A stretch of 39,683 bases of DNA from assembly GCA_022799495.1 (NCBI GenBank), contig JAAWON010000001.1, positions 1 through 39,683 on the forward strand, given 5' to 3'. Origin of the DNA: Erysipelotrichaceae bacterium (lineage in GTDB: Bacteria > Bacillota_I > Bacilli_A > Erysipelotrichales > Erysipelotrichaceae). Of this stretch, positions 1-8,118 are shown piece after piece. Under the pieces are notes generated by a model. It was given only the letters and a program-made list of their open reading frames with translations. It did no database searches and had not been told where the DNA came from. Each line of letters begins with the position of its first letter. Within the stretch, counting starts at the first letter, position 1. Both the position numbers and the translations under genes were made by a program.

Positions 1-36
1 CGGTAAGTGCATTTATCGCAAAGGAGATGAAATGAA

Positions 37-1194
37 ATGCTTCATTTAACTCATGCTACAATCTATACAATGAGTGATGCGCATGTAATCGAAGATGGCG
101 ATGTTCTCATTGAGAACGGCAAAATAAAAGCAGTCGGGCCCCATCTGGAAGCGCCAGACTGTGAAGTCATTGACTGCCGTGGTAAAGTCATCATTCCCGG
201 TATCATTGATGCGCATTCCCATGTTGGTACGTTCAATATAAAAAACGGTGAACAAGATGCCAATGAAATGACCAATCCCAATACCGCACAGTTGGATGTC
301 TATTATGGAATTGATGCCAACTCCCCTTCCTTTGCGGATTGTGTGCGTGATGGCATCACTACCAGTATCATTGCCCCGGGCAGCGGTAATGCGATTGGCG
401 GACTTGTACTAGCTTTAAAATCAGCCGGCAAAAATTATGATGCGCGTATTGTAAAACGACCTTGTGCGTTAAAGGCGGCGATGGGTGTCAATCCCAAAGG
501 CGTCTATGGCCCACGTGAACAACTGCCGATGTCGCGTTTAGGCGTTGCGCAGATTTTCCTCGATTATTTTGAAAATGTGAAAGAATACATGCGCAAGAAA
601 GAAGAAGCCAACGGTGATAAGGAAAAGATGCCGCCTTATAATGAAGCCTATGAACATGGCCAACTCGTATTGGAGCGTAAAATTCCATTGAAGGTGCACT
701 CCTACCAACACGATATGATGGCATTGTTACGCTGGAAGGAGCAATACGGTTTCGATTTAACCTTAGATCATGCCTTTGGCGCCAGTGATTTCTATGATGA
801 AATCGCAGCCAGCGGAGCGCAAATTATTTGGGGACCATTGTCCGGCCCGCTGTTTGGTGGTGAAGGATGTAAGGCCGATCCCGAGTGTGTAATTGAGCTG
901 GATAAACGTGGTGTGACTTGTGCGATTATGACCGATGGCCCTGTCCTCCATCCTTATATGATCCTCACCGAAGCCGGTGAAATTGTACGCCGCGGAGCGG
1001 ATGTGGAGACTGCATTGAAGATGATCACGCTGAATGCGGCCAAGATTGCCCGTGCAGCGGATCGCATCGGTTCTATCGAGTGTGGCAAAGATGCTGATCT
1101 GGTTGTCTTTGATAAGACGCCGGCCCTTGATACAGACGCAAAGGTGCTGCTTACGATCATTGACGGTGAAATTGTATATCGAAACGAAGCATAA
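37..1194 (+). CDS. Amidohydrolase family protein (imidazolonepropionase/dihydroorotase-like fold)
   Basis: Metal-dependent hydrolase of 385 residues; the substrate cannot be told from sequence. The full amidohydrolase metal set is visible: an HxH pair at H60 and H62 at the end of the first barrel strand, H221 in KVHSYQ, H245 in LDHAFG and D300 in MTDGP. The N- and C-terminal parts form the usual small beta-sandwich, with the C-terminal GKDADLVVFD motif typical of the superfamily. The start is well supported by AAGGAGATG at 21-29. There is no lysine in the position expected for a carbamylated bridge, so a mono-metal or non-carbamylated enzyme is likely. Close relatives are generally labelled only 'amidohydrolase'. 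The gene stands alone in the window and is followed by a long hairpin terminator. Whether it has an upstream operon partner is hidden by the window edge. Confidence 0.85.
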   Translation: MLHLTHATIYTMSDAHVIEDGDVLIENGKIKAVGPHLEAPDCEVIDCRGKVIIPGIIDAHSHVGTFNIKNGEQDANEMTNPNTAQLDVYYGIDANSPSFADCVRDGITTSIIAPGSGNAIGGLVLALKSAGKNYDARIVKRPCALKAAMGVNPKGVYGPREQLPMSRLGVAQIFLDYFENVKEYMRKKEEANGDKEKMPPYNEAYEHGQLVLERKIPLKVHSYQHDMMALLRWKEQYGFDLTLDHAFGASDFYDEIAASGAQIIWGPLSGPLFGGEGCKADPECVIELDKRGVTCAIMTDGPVLHPYMILTEAGEIVRRGADVETALKMITLNAAKIARAADRIGSIECGKDADLVVFDKTPALDTDAKVLLTIIDGEIVYRNEA

Positions 1195-1204
1195 CGTATG
1201 AAAT

Positions 1205-1279
1205 AAAAAGGTATGTTCATGAAATGATCCCAAGTTTAGCAAATAAACGAGAGGTTTCACGACATCACATACCTTTTTT
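1205..1279. terminator. Bidirectional terminator between the amidohydrolase and GNAT genes
   Basis: AAAAAGGTATG at 1205-1215 pairs with CATACCTTTTTT at 1268-1279, around a loop of about 50 bases that holds a smaller TGAAA/TTTCA pairing. The U-tracts on both sides suit the two convergent genes. Confidence 0.6.
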
Positions 1280-1806
1280 CATGGGGAGCGCTGTTCCATC
1301 ATCGTCTGACGATGGAGGTAATAAAGATAGATCGGTGCAGTCTCCCGACTTTCATCAAAGCGATTTTCCAATAAAGCGATGCGCGTATACCAATCATGCA
1401 GGGAGACTTTCGCAAAGATGGTTAATACTTCCATATGGGTAAAACTATAAATGCACATTTGACGAATCGCTTCCTGAAGAATATATTGCCTACGCCAATC
1501 CTGTTCCAACTGATAAGTGAGAACAGCGCTTTGAAAAGCGACACAATCACATTGAAGCCAACCGCAAAGCGCATGATCAACCGTTAGCGCACAACTCTGC
1601 ATACGCAGTGGATTCGCATGTAAAAAGGTTTCAATGCATTGCTGGGCGCGTGTCAGCGTGTAAGGATATGGATAATGATTGTTCCACTGGGCGCGAATGG
1701 CAGGATCCTTACAGATGGATACCAATGCATAGGCATCATGGCGCTGCCATGGCCGAACTTGAATGTAGGGCGATTGGGTTTGACTCATATCATTAGCATA
1801 ACCCAT
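1279..1806 (-). CDS. GNAT family N-acetyltransferase
   Basis: Predicted acetyl-CoA-dependent acetyltransferase of 175 residues resembling the RimJ/RimL-type branch. Visible features are the N-terminal beta1-alpha1 stretch (VRPWQRHDAYALVSICKD), a central LTYQLEQDWRRQY segment corresponding to the sheet before the acetyl-CoA loop, and the C-terminal ALLENRF/YYL region. The usual Q/RxxGxG/A loop is degenerate (RRQYILQEAIRQ), so activity is uncertain. The start is ambiguous: neither 1806 nor the internal ATG at 1788 has a strong ribosome binding site. It follows cysK and cysE on the same strand with a gap of only 29 bases, so it is probably cotranscribed, but its acceptor is unknown. Confidence 0.65.
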   Translation of the reverse strand: MGYANDMSQTQSPYIQVRPWQRHDAYALVSICKDPAIRAQWNNHYPYPYTLTRAQQCIETFLHANPLRMQSCALTVDHALCGWLQCDCVAFQSAVLTYQLEQDWRRQYILQEAIRQMCIYSFTHMEVLTIFAKVSLHDWYTRIALLENRFDESRETAPIYLYYLHRQTMMEQRSP

Positions 1807-1835
1807 TTTTCAAACTTCACACGCAAAAAGCGGAT

Positions 1836-2384
1836 TTATGGTTGTATAGAAGTCATTGAATTATGATGATGCGCTTTGTTTTGGGCAGGAATACCAACCA
1901 TTGTCGCATAAGGAGGACAATCGTGAAGTACCACCGCATTGGCTCCAATTTTCGTGTGGGCGCCGATGACGATATTACCTAATAACTTTGCCCCGGCACC
2001 GATACATACATTGTCCTCAATGGTCGGATGACGCTTAGCGCGCTGTTTCCCCGTACCGCCTAAGGTTACCCCATGATAGATCAGACAATCATCACCGATT
2101 TGCGCAGTTGCGCCGATCACTACCCCCATGCCATGATCAATTACCAAGCCTTTGCCAATCTGCGCCGCGGGGTGAATCTCGATCCCGGTGAAATGACGGG
2201 CCAATTGCGATATCAACCGTGCCAATAGCCGGCGATGATGACACCACAGCCAATGGGCAATGCGATAAGCTGCCAATGCCTTGATATGAGGATACAAAAA
2301 CAACACTTCCCAATGAGAATGCGCGGCCGGATCATAAGCACAGGTACGACGTATGTTATAACAAAGCAGTTGATACAGTTTCAT
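1836..2384 (-). CDS. cysE: Serine O-acetyltransferase
   Basis: Transfers acetyl from acetyl-CoA to serine, giving O-acetylserine for CysK, the first step of cysteine synthesis. The 182-residue protein is the short Gram-positive form: an alpha-helical N-terminus, then a left-handed beta-helix of hexapeptide repeats ([45 protein letters not shown]). The DHG and H-G-V-T-L-G-G-T-G signatures of the active site are present. I chose the ATG at 2384 because GGGGG sits six bases upstream; the longer 2429 start has no ribosome binding site. The start lies inside the end of cysK (29-base overlap), which indicates translational coupling of the two cysteine enzymes. Confidence 0.93.
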   Translation of the reverse strand: MKLYQLLCYNIRRTCAYDPAAHSHWEVLFLYPHIKALAAYRIAHWLWCHHRRLLARLISQLARHFTGIEIHPAAQIGKGLVIDHGMGVVIGATAQIGDDCLIYHGVTLGGTGKQRAKRHPTIEDNVCIGAGAKLLGNIVIGAHTKIGANAVVLHDCPPYATMVGIPAQNKAHHHNSMTSIQP

Positions 2385-3264
2385 ATGCATCCCCCAAAGA
2401 CAAATAACGCTCTCCCCCATCCGGCGCAATCGTCACAATGGTCTGATCCGGATAATAACGAGCCAGCCGTTTTGCCAGCGCAAGATTAGCACCACTGGAG
2501 ATTCCAACCAATATCCCTGTCTCACAGGCAAATTGACGCATCTGCGTGAACGCTTCTTCATCACTGACCAATAAAATATCATCAATCAGCGAAGTATCTA
2601 AGTTTTTAGGAATAAAATTAGGTCCAATTCCTTGAATGCGATGGGTTCCTTGTGCATATCCGGACACAAGCGCATGATGAAGCGGTTCCCCTAACACACA
2701 GCGTATCTGTGGATTTGCCTTTTTGAGAGCACGTGAAACACCGCTGAAAGTTCCACCGGTTCCGGCACAACATACGAAACAGTCAATCCCATTCACTTGA
2801 CGAAGCAGTTCCGCACCCGTGGTTCGCTCATGCGTAAGCGGATTAAGCGGATGATCAAATTGCCCCAGATTCACATAGGTAGGATCTTGTCGCATCAACC
2901 GTTCCATATGTGCGATTGCGCCACTCATTCCCGCTTGTTTGGGAGTTAATTCCAAATTGGCACCATAAGCACGGATCAGCTGTTTGCGCTCCTCGCTCAT
3001 ATCCTCACTCATGACAATCGTTACACGTACTCCAAATGCATTGCCAAGCATTGCCAAAGCGATTCCCGTATTACCGCTACTCGCTTCAATCAAATGGCTT
3101 CCGCTGTGTACGCTTCCTTTTGCCCATGCATCCGCAAGTATCGCATATACCACACGATCCTTACAACTGCCTCCCGGATTCTGTTTTTCCAGTTTCACAT
3201 AAATATGAGAATCCGCTAATTGTATCACATCTGTATGACCAATTAAGTCCGTTACTTGTTTCAT
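2356..3264 (-). CDS. cysK: Cysteine synthase (O-acetylserine sulfhydrylase)
   Basis: PLP enzyme that makes cysteine from O-acetylserine and sulfide. K35 in NPGGSCKDR is the Schiff-base lysine, SSGNTG at about 62-67 is the substrate loop, and GTGGTFSG at about 168-175 is the phosphate-binding loop. Length (302) is normal for the family. The ATG at 3264 follows GGGAGG with an eight-base spacer. It is the first gene of cysK-cysE-GNAT. It could be a CysM-like variant, but coupling to cysE favours the O-acetylserine route. No T-box or SAM riboswitch was recognised in the 200 bases upstream. Confidence 0.93.
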   Translation of the reverse strand: MKQVTDLIGHTDVIQLADSHIYVKLEKQNPGGSCKDRVVYAILADAWAKGSVHSGSHLIEASSGNTGIALAMLGNAFGVRVTIVMSEDMSEERKQLIRAYGANLELTPKQAGMSGAIAHMERLMRQDPTYVNLGQFDHPLNPLTHERTTGAELLRQVNGIDCFVCCAGTGGTFSGVSRALKKANPQIRCVLGEPLHHALVSGYAQGTHRIQGIGPNFIPKNLDTSLIDDILLVSDEEAFTQMRQFACETGILVGISSGANLALAKRLARYYPDQTIVTIAPDGGERYLSLGDAYETVSTALL

Positions 3265-3472
3265 AGGATCTGCCTCCCTATCATTTCTTATCTATGCCTT
3301 CATTATATGCATCAAAGAAATTGAATGATGACGCAATCGCCCGCCTGTCCGCTTCATTTCCTGAATCCAGCCTCCATATCCTAATAAAAAAAGGATAAAT
3401 GCATCGCTTTGTGCGTTTAACATGGTGCAAATACAGGACTTGCGCATATCGTATAGGGAAAGAAGGGATATT

Positions 3473-3916
3473 ATGGAAAATATGATTCAAAATGCACAGT
3501 GGTTTTCACAACGTGATGGCAAGATTTTATATTTTACCAATCACGGCAATATTACCTATGATAAATTCTGTATGGATCATCATCGCTTTTGTTCCCTGTC
3601 CATGAACAGCGGTGAAGCCAGCAACAGTTATGATCTCAACGTTGAACTCTATGATGCGCAAATGTTACGGTTTGGTTATCATATGCGCGCAATCCTGCCC
3701 GGTAAGGCAAGTATTCACGTTTCTTTCTATGATGAAAGAGATCATCAAATTGCACATGAGGAAAAAGATATCTCCGAGCTGATTGGCGTTGATTTCTGCG
3801 ATGCCTGTGCCGCATTTGAAATTCCCTGTGACAGCGCCTATGCCAAATTATCGCTGCATTTCAGCGGCAATGTGACTGCCTGCACATTCGGCATGCCATT
3901 TCTTGAACTTTATTAG
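3473..3916 (+). CDS. Hypothetical protein, 147 residues, probable beta-sandwich
   Basis: I do not recognise this family. It is a soluble protein without signal peptide or membrane segment. Alternating short hydrophobic strands (KILYFTN, HRFCSLSM, YDLNVELYD, MRAILPGKASIHVSFYD, YAKLSLHFSG) suggest a beta-sandwich of the carbohydrate-binding or lectin type, but this is inference only. The start at 3473 follows AGAAGGG at 3461-3467; the longer frame from 3422 has no ribosome binding site. It stands alone between the cysteine cluster and a convergent terminator, so the context gives no function. Confidence 0.7.
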   Translation: MENMIQNAQWFSQRDGKILYFTNHGNITYDKFCMDHHRFCSLSMNSGEASNSYDLNVELYDAQMLRFGYHMRAILPGKASIHVSFYDERDHQIAHEEKDISELIGVDFCDACAAFEIPCDSAYAKLSLHFSGNVTACTFGMPFLELY

Positions 3917-3932
3917 CATAAACAAAAAAAGA

Positions 3933-3986
3933 GGTTTCTTTGCGCTGCCTTCTACCCATAGACAGCACAGGGAAACCGTATTTTTT
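3933..3986. terminator. Bidirectional terminator after the 147-residue protein
   Basis: An imperfect 17-base stem, from GGTTTC at 3933 to GAAACC at 3977, has AAAAAAA before it and ATTTTTTA after it. It can therefore serve both the plus-strand gene and the minus-strand LUD-domain gene that ends at 4011. Confidence 0.6.
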
Positions 3987-4010
3987 ATTACATAATACAA
4001 TTTGATGATA

Positions 4011-4649
4011 TCAATAACCATAATTCTGATGTACCAAAATCACGTGGATCCGCTTTTCTTTATCATAATTCAACTTTACATAACTGCTGCAAATGCGATC
4101 CTCACTATGGCAGTTCATACAAATGCCACGATGTACACAGGGCGTTTCTTTATGAAGGCGCAAAGCATTGCACGGAGCGGCAATCGCAGCGATACGCGCT
4201 TTTGCCTGTGCTTCATCCGAAACGATTTTATTGACACCGGCAATCACGATGACCTTTTTAGGGCCAAAAATCATCGCACTGACCCGATTGCCATGACCAT
4301 CCACATTGATGATTTCCCCCTGCATGGTAATCGCATTCGCACTGGTTAAAAACACATCGGCAGAAAAAGCACTGCGTGCCAGTGCATCACTCTGTTCTCT
4401 ACTGAGAGAACTGTCATTATGAGTCTGAAAATCAATATCCCGCTTGGTCAACTCCGTAAGCAGTCCACTTTGCATGAGCGTCATACTGCCGCCATCCCGC
4501 ACCACATCATGATCAGCGATCAATTCATGAATCAAGGAAAACAACTGCGCTTGATCCTGCGCCGTGTGAACAGTAAAACCATTGCGCATCAATGCTTGTG
4601 CGCACTGTTCGATATGCAACTGATTTAATCTTTCGCGATTAACGCTCAT
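4011..4649 (-). CDS. LUD-domain protein (LutC/YkgG-like)
   Basis: The 212-residue protein carries the LUD domain of lactate-utilisation proteins (DUF162). VVRDGGSMTLMQSGLL and LTSANAITMQGEIINVDGHGNRVS are characteristic of the stand-alone LUD proteins of Bacillota. The C-terminal part has a cysteine group, CVHRGICMNCHSEDRICSS, suggesting a metal or iron-sulfur contact. The start at 4649 is set by AGGAGG with a seven-base spacer and overlaps the upstream carbonic anhydrase gene by 11 bases. LutA and LutB are not in the window, so a lactate oxidase role is unproven. It is the last gene of the corA/carbonic-anhydrase operon. Confidence 0.75.
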   Translation of the reverse strand: MSVNRERLNQLHIEQCAQALMRNGFTVHTAQDQAQLFSLIHELIADHDVVRDGGSMTLMQSGLLTELTKRDIDFQTHNDSSLSREQSDALARSAFSADVFLTSANAITMQGEIINVDGHGNRVSAMIFGPKKVIVIAGVNKIVSDEAQAKARIAAIAAPCNALRLHKETPCVHRGICMNCHSEDRICSSYVKLNYDKEKRIHVILVHQNYGY

Positions 4650-5160
4650 CCTCATCCCTCCTGTGATATGCCTTTGCCAATTCCACATAGTGATTTGCAT
4701 TTTCCATAATACCCAAACGCTGTTCCTCACTGATAGAGCGAAGAATGCGCCCGGGTGTACCGACCACAAGTGACCCGCTTGGAATATGCATATTTTCTTT
4801 GATCAATGCCCCTGCCCCAATGATGCAATAAGGCTCAATCTCTGCCCCATTCAAAATGATTGCGCCCATTCCGATCAAACAATTATCATGAATATGACAG
4901 CCGTGCAAAATCGCACCATGACCCACACTGACACCCTTACCAATTCTCAACCGGTGTCCCGGATCCGTATGCAGGATACAGCCATCCTGTATATTACTGC
5001 CACTGCCAATCGAAATCAGTTCCTGATCCCCTCGCAGCACACTGTGGAAAAAAACGCTGCTCAATGAACCGATTTCCACCCGACCGATCACATCACTGCT
5101 CTGAGCCACCCAAGCATCCATTGCCACATGGGGTAAATTCCCTTGAAATGCATGGATCAT
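4639..5160 (-). CDS. Gamma-class carbonic anhydrase family protein (YrdA/PaaY type)
   Basis: Left-handed beta-helix protein of 173 residues, with hexapeptide repeats and the three zinc-ligand histidines expected of gamma-carbonic anhydrases (H64 in ILHTD, H81 in VGHGA, H86 in LHGC). SNIQD and LIGMGAIILNGA are family signatures. Many members have weak or no anhydrase activity, so CO2 hydration is likely but not certain. The start overlaps the tail region of the magnesium transporter gene: the upstream stop is one base before the ATG, and GGTGG in its last codons acts as the ribosome binding site. Confidence 0.85.
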   Translation of the reverse strand: MIHAFQGNLPHVAMDAWVAQSSDVIGRVEIGSLSSVFFHSVLRGDQELISIGSGSNIQDGCILHTDPGHRLRIGKGVSVGHGAILHGCHIHDNCLIGMGAIILNGAEIEPYCIIGAGALIKENMHIPSGSLVVGTPGRILRSISEEQRLGIMENANHYVELAKAYHRRDEDER

Positions 5161-5161
5161 A

Positions 5162-6052
5162 CTAAAACCACCGATGCCGCTTAAAGTAGATCAACAAAGC
5201 AATCGTAAGCAGCACACTGATTGCCAACACAAACACATAACCATTTTGCATAGCATATTCCGGCATATCAAAGTTCATTCCATACCAACTGGTAATCAAT
5301 GACAGTGGCAAAAATAACGCTGTCATCACCGTAAAGATTCGCATGGTTACATTCAAATCTATATCCATCTGAGTTTGATACGCATCGCGCAGTTCACTGA
5401 CATAATCCTGTAAACCACTCACCCGTTGAACAAGTCGTGTCACCTGCTGGTGTAATAGTTGTAATTCCTTGCACTCCTGATCACGATAAAAACGATTTTC
5501 ATTCAAAGCCAATGCGGACAAAGCATCCTGCGTCAGTCCATATCCATTGGCACGCTGTAATAGTGAGGTGCGCAACTGTAAAATATGAGTCACCATCTCT
5601 TTATCACAACGACCTTTGATGACATCCTCCTCCAGTTTCACCAATTGTTCCTGAAACTGATCCAATGCATGATCCGCACCTTTCAACTGCTTCATTAGGA
5701 TGGCCGCAAACACCTTATGTAAAGTCCAAGCGCATTCTTCACTCGCCATGAGTTCATTCATCTGTTGATCCAATTCAGCGCATTCCGTTATAACAATCCA
5801 TAGGTAACGAGCTTGACGAAACACATGCATCCGCTGCTTTTGCGCAAATGTCATGCAGCAGACATCCATGCCTTCATGGCGTTCATAGCGAATTGTATCA
5901 TCTGATAACGCCTTCATAAGCAGTCGATCAAAGGCATCCTCCTCATTTAACTGTGCAATCATTTCATTATGGGCAATGATTGCGATTTCCTCTCCCATCG
6001 TATCCTCTGCCTGCTCATAACGCAGCCGGCCTGCTTGTATTTCATATAGCAT
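5162..6052 (-). CDS. corA: CorA-family divalent cation transporter
   Basis: Inner-membrane Mg2+ (or Co2+/Ni2+) channel of 296 residues. A long acidic, helical cytoplasmic domain comes first, then two C-terminal membrane helices. The first ends in the canonical YGMNF pore signature, and the second (YVFVLAISVLLTIALLIYF) is followed by a basic tail, KRHRWF. The start at 6052 follows AGGAGG with a seven-base spacer; the longer frame to 6103 is unsupported. It heads an operon with the carbonic-anhydrase-like and LUD genes. The 225 bases upstream hold no recognisable M-box, but contain a nine-codon mini-ORF with its own ribosome binding site. Confidence 0.88.
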   Translation of the reverse strand: MLYEIQAGRLRYEQAEDTMGEEIAIIAHNEMIAQLNEEDAFDRLLMKALSDDTIRYERHEGMDVCCMTFAQKQRMHVFRQARYLWIVITECAELDQQMNELMASEECAWTLHKVFAAILMKQLKGADHALDQFQEQLVKLEEDVIKGRCDKEMVTHILQLRTSLLQRANGYGLTQDALSALALNENRFYRDQECKELQLLHQQVTRLVQRVSGLQDYVSELRDAYQTQMDIDLNVTMRIFTVMTALFLPLSLITSWYGMNFDMPEYAMQNGYVFVLAISVLLTIALLIYFKRHRWF

Positions 6053-6246
6053 ATGCCATCCTCCTGTTTGTTTCTTTTGGGTGAAACGCTGTTTGCCATC
6101 CACTGCTTCAAAACATGGAACACTTACTATTCAAACATTTTTCACAATAAAACCCATGAAAGTCTCCTATGCCACTTATTCGTATAGGGATCATTCCAGA
6201 TTATTTTTCCCATTTCAAATCATCTCATGAGCCAAGATTGAAAAAA

Positions 6247-6270
6247 AGAAGGAGTCAAGCGGCTCCTTCT
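6247..6270 (-). terminator. Rho-independent terminator of nagB
   Basis: AGAAGGAG/CTCCTTCT stem with an eight-base loop, followed on the minus strand by a run of seven T. Confidence 0.9.
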
Positions 6271-6278
6271 ATTTCTGT

Positions 6279-7001
6279 TTAGCGATTCAGCTTTGCGGCA
6301 GCTTCCTCATCCAGAATCACCACAACATCCTTATGATTTTGTAATACGGATGCCGGGCAATCAGTGCTAGGAGCCTGATCAATCATTGCTTTTACTGCAT
6401 CTGCTTTATTCGCACCGGTTGCGATTAACAGAATTTTCTTTGCCTTCATAATGGTCGCAATTCCCATTGTAATCGCATGAGTCGGTACCTGATTGATATC
6501 ATCATCAAAGAAACGCGCATTGTCCTGACGAGTTTTCTCTGTCAATGTAACAATATGAGTCTCTTCATCAAAGGCTGTCCCCGGCTCATTGAAGCCGATA
6601 TGACCATTCGCACCGATTCCCAATACCTGCACATCTACCTGTACATTTTCCATTGCCTTTTCATACGCTGCACAATCCGTTGCACTGTCACCGTAAGGAA
6701 GATGAACATTTTCCTCCTTGATGTCAATGCCGGAGAACAAGTTGGTATGCATAAAAGTATAATAACTCTCTTTATGATCACGTGGCAAACCAACATATTC
6801 ATCTAAGTTGAAAGATTGACAGTTGGCATAACTTGTACCGTTTTCTTTGTGATCCTGAATCATGTTTTGATACAAACCGATCGGTGTGGAACCTGTCGCA
6901 AGTCCCAATACCGCATGATCCTTATTGGCAACGATGTCCTTCATTACCTCAAAGGCTTTTTGACTGACCGCATCATAATCTTTGCATACAAAAATTTCCA
7001 T
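6279..7001 (-). CDS. nagB: Glucosamine-6-phosphate deaminase
   Basis: Converts glucosamine-6-phosphate to fructose-6-phosphate and ammonia, feeding amino sugars into glycolysis. The family signatures are LATGSTPIGLY (phosphate binding, 34-44), NLDEYVGL with D67, and GIGANGHIGFNEPG with H134 and E139. The length of 240 matches the short Gram-positive form without a C-terminal allosteric extension. The start is fixed by AGGAGG with an eight-base spacer. It is monocistronic: it has its own extended -10 promoter (7028-7056) and terminator. A cre-like sequence overlaps the -35 box, suggesting carbon catabolite control. nagA is not in the window. Confidence 0.95.
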   Translation of the reverse strand: MEIFVCKDYDAVSQKAFEVMKDIVANKDHAVLGLATGSTPIGLYQNMIQDHKENGTSYANCQSFNLDEYVGLPRDHKESYYTFMHTNLFSGIDIKEENVHLPYGDSATDCAAYEKAMENVQVDVQVLGIGANGHIGFNEPGTAFDEETHIVTLTEKTRQDNARFFDDDINQVPTHAITMGIATIMKAKKILLIATGANKADAVKAMIDQAPSTDCPASVLQNHKDVVVILDEEAAAKLNR

Positions 7002-7027
7002 TACAAAAACCTCCTCTTGTTTAGAAT

Positions 7028-7056
7028 ATCATACCACTTTTCACAAGCGTTTTCAA
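7028..7056 (-). promoter_or_regulatory. nagB promoter with a cre-like overlap
   Basis: On the minus strand: TTGAAA (-35, 7051-7056), 17-base spacer, TATGAT (-10, 7028-7033) preceded by TGG (extended -10). TTGAAAACGCTTGTG at 7042-7056 matches the CcpA consensus WTGNAANCGNWNNCW except at its last two fixed positions and would cover the -35 box. Confidence 0.75.
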
Positions 7057-7116
7057 TAAAAGAACCAATAATTGCCTAAAATCATACTGTATGCAAAGCC
7101 TTCCTTGCGATAAAAA

Positions 7117-7145
7117 TTGCAGTGTGGATTTGAAAACGCTATAAT
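7117..7145 (+). promoter_or_regulatory. Promoter of the pseudouridine synthase gene, with a cre-like overlap
   Basis: TTGCAG (7117-7122), 17-base spacer, perfect TATAAT (7140-7145). TTGAAAACGCTATAA at 7130-7144 matches the cre consensus at all but one fixed position and lies across the spacer and -10 box. The same 11-base core occurs in inverted orientation in the nagB promoter. Confidence 0.75.
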
Positions 7146-7178
7146 AAGCCTATACAAAAACATGAAAAGGAGAAGAAC

Positions 7179-8066
7179 ATGGTGCCATTTCATATTCAGC
7201 CTGAAAGCGATCAGCGAATCTTGTGCTTTCACATTACGCAAGACTGTGACTGCGATACCATCTTTGCGTTTTATCATCTGTCCAAAAAAATGCGGTATCG
7301 TTATTACCAACAAGGCTGTGTCTATACAATAAACAAGCGCCTCACCCAAAATCATTCCTTGCACTGCGGGGAACAATTGTTCATTGCCCCCATCCATGAG
7401 GAGGAGGAAATCATCCCTTGGGCAAAGCCGATAGAGATCTGTTACGAGGATGATTGTTTCTTAGTGGTGAATAAACCGGTGGGTATGCTGGTGCACAGTG
7501 ATGGCAATAATCAGAATCATACCCTGCATAATTGTGTAAAAGCCTATTATCAAGCACATGCACTAGATGTAGCGGTGCGCAGTGTTCATCGTTTGGATTT
7601 AGAAACCAGTGGTTTGGTGCTGTATATAAAACATCCTTTTTTTCAAGCCTACATGGATCATCTCATAGCCAAAAAAGAAATTCAGCGCTGTTATTTGGCT
7701 TGGGTAAAAGGCAGAATTACACAGACTTCCCTCATCATTGATCAGCCATTGGGTAGGGATCGCCATCATGCCGGACGTATGCGGATTCATGCGCAGGGAA
7801 AAGCGGCATGTACGAAGGTAAAGGTAAAAAAGCGCTTAAAAGATACCACTTTAGTGGAATGTCAATTGTTGAGCGGTCGCACGCATCAAATCCGGGTGCA
7901 TTTGGCTTCCATCGGACATCCCCTATTATCCGATGCGCTGTATGGCACAAAGGATTCGCGGATTCATCGCTGTGCCCTGCATGCATGGAAACTGGAATTT
8001 TATCATCCGCTGAAACAGGCAAAGCAAACCATCTGCTGTCCACTCCCTGAAGATATGGCTATATGA
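7179..8066 (+). CDS. RluA-family RNA pseudouridine synthase
   Basis: Isomerises uridine to pseudouridine in rRNA or tRNA. The protein of 295 residues has a short divergent N-terminal part and the catalytic RluA/RluD domain. VHRLDLETSGLVLY contains the catalytic aspartate D140, and GRTHQIRVHLASIGHPLLSDALYG is the second family signature. Which uridine it modifies cannot be read from sequence; the closest match in style is the YlyB/RluD branch. The ATG at 7179 follows AAAAGGAG with a six-base spacer. It is transcribed divergently from nagB, with only 60 bases between the two -35 boxes. Confidence 0.88.
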   Translation: MVPFHIQPESDQRILCFHITQDCDCDTIFAFYHLSKKMRYRYYQQGCVYTINKRLTQNHSLHCGEQLFIAPIHEEEEIIPWAKPIEICYEDDCFLVVNKPVGMLVHSDGNNQNHTLHNCVKAYYQAHALDVAVRSVHRLDLETSGLVLYIKHPFFQAYMDHLIAKKEIQRCYLAWVKGRITQTSLIIDQPLGRDRHHAGRMRIHAQGKAACTKVKVKKRLKDTTLVECQLLSGRTHQIRVHLASIGHPLLSDALYGTKDSRIHRCALHAWKLEFYHPLKQAKQTICCPLPEDMAI

Positions 8067-8078
8067 TAAAGAAAAAAA

Positions 8079-8105
8079 ACAGAATGTTTGCATTCACCAT
8101 TCTGT
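8079..8105. terminator. Terminator between convergent genes
   Basis: ACAGAATG/CATTCTGT stem with an 11-base loop. The minus-strand side has an eight-T tract, so it mainly ends the HAD phosphatase gene; read-out on the plus strand has a weaker TTTCCC tail. Confidence 0.75.
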
Positions 8106-8118
8106 TTCCCATTGATGA

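Noticed and set aside
763-1260. 165-codon minus-strand frame under the amidohydrolase
   Set aside because: Antisense shadow of a gene with full metal-binding motifs; no ribosome binding site.
3265-3472. T-box or SAM riboswitch before cysK
   Set aside because: I could not find a T-box sequence, specifier stem or SAM core, and the region is too short for a full T-box plus promoter.
3281-3490. 69-codon minus-strand frame upstream of cysK as a possible leader peptide
   Set aside because: No ribosome binding site and no cysteine-rich or regulatory pattern; overlaps the 5' end of the divergent gene.
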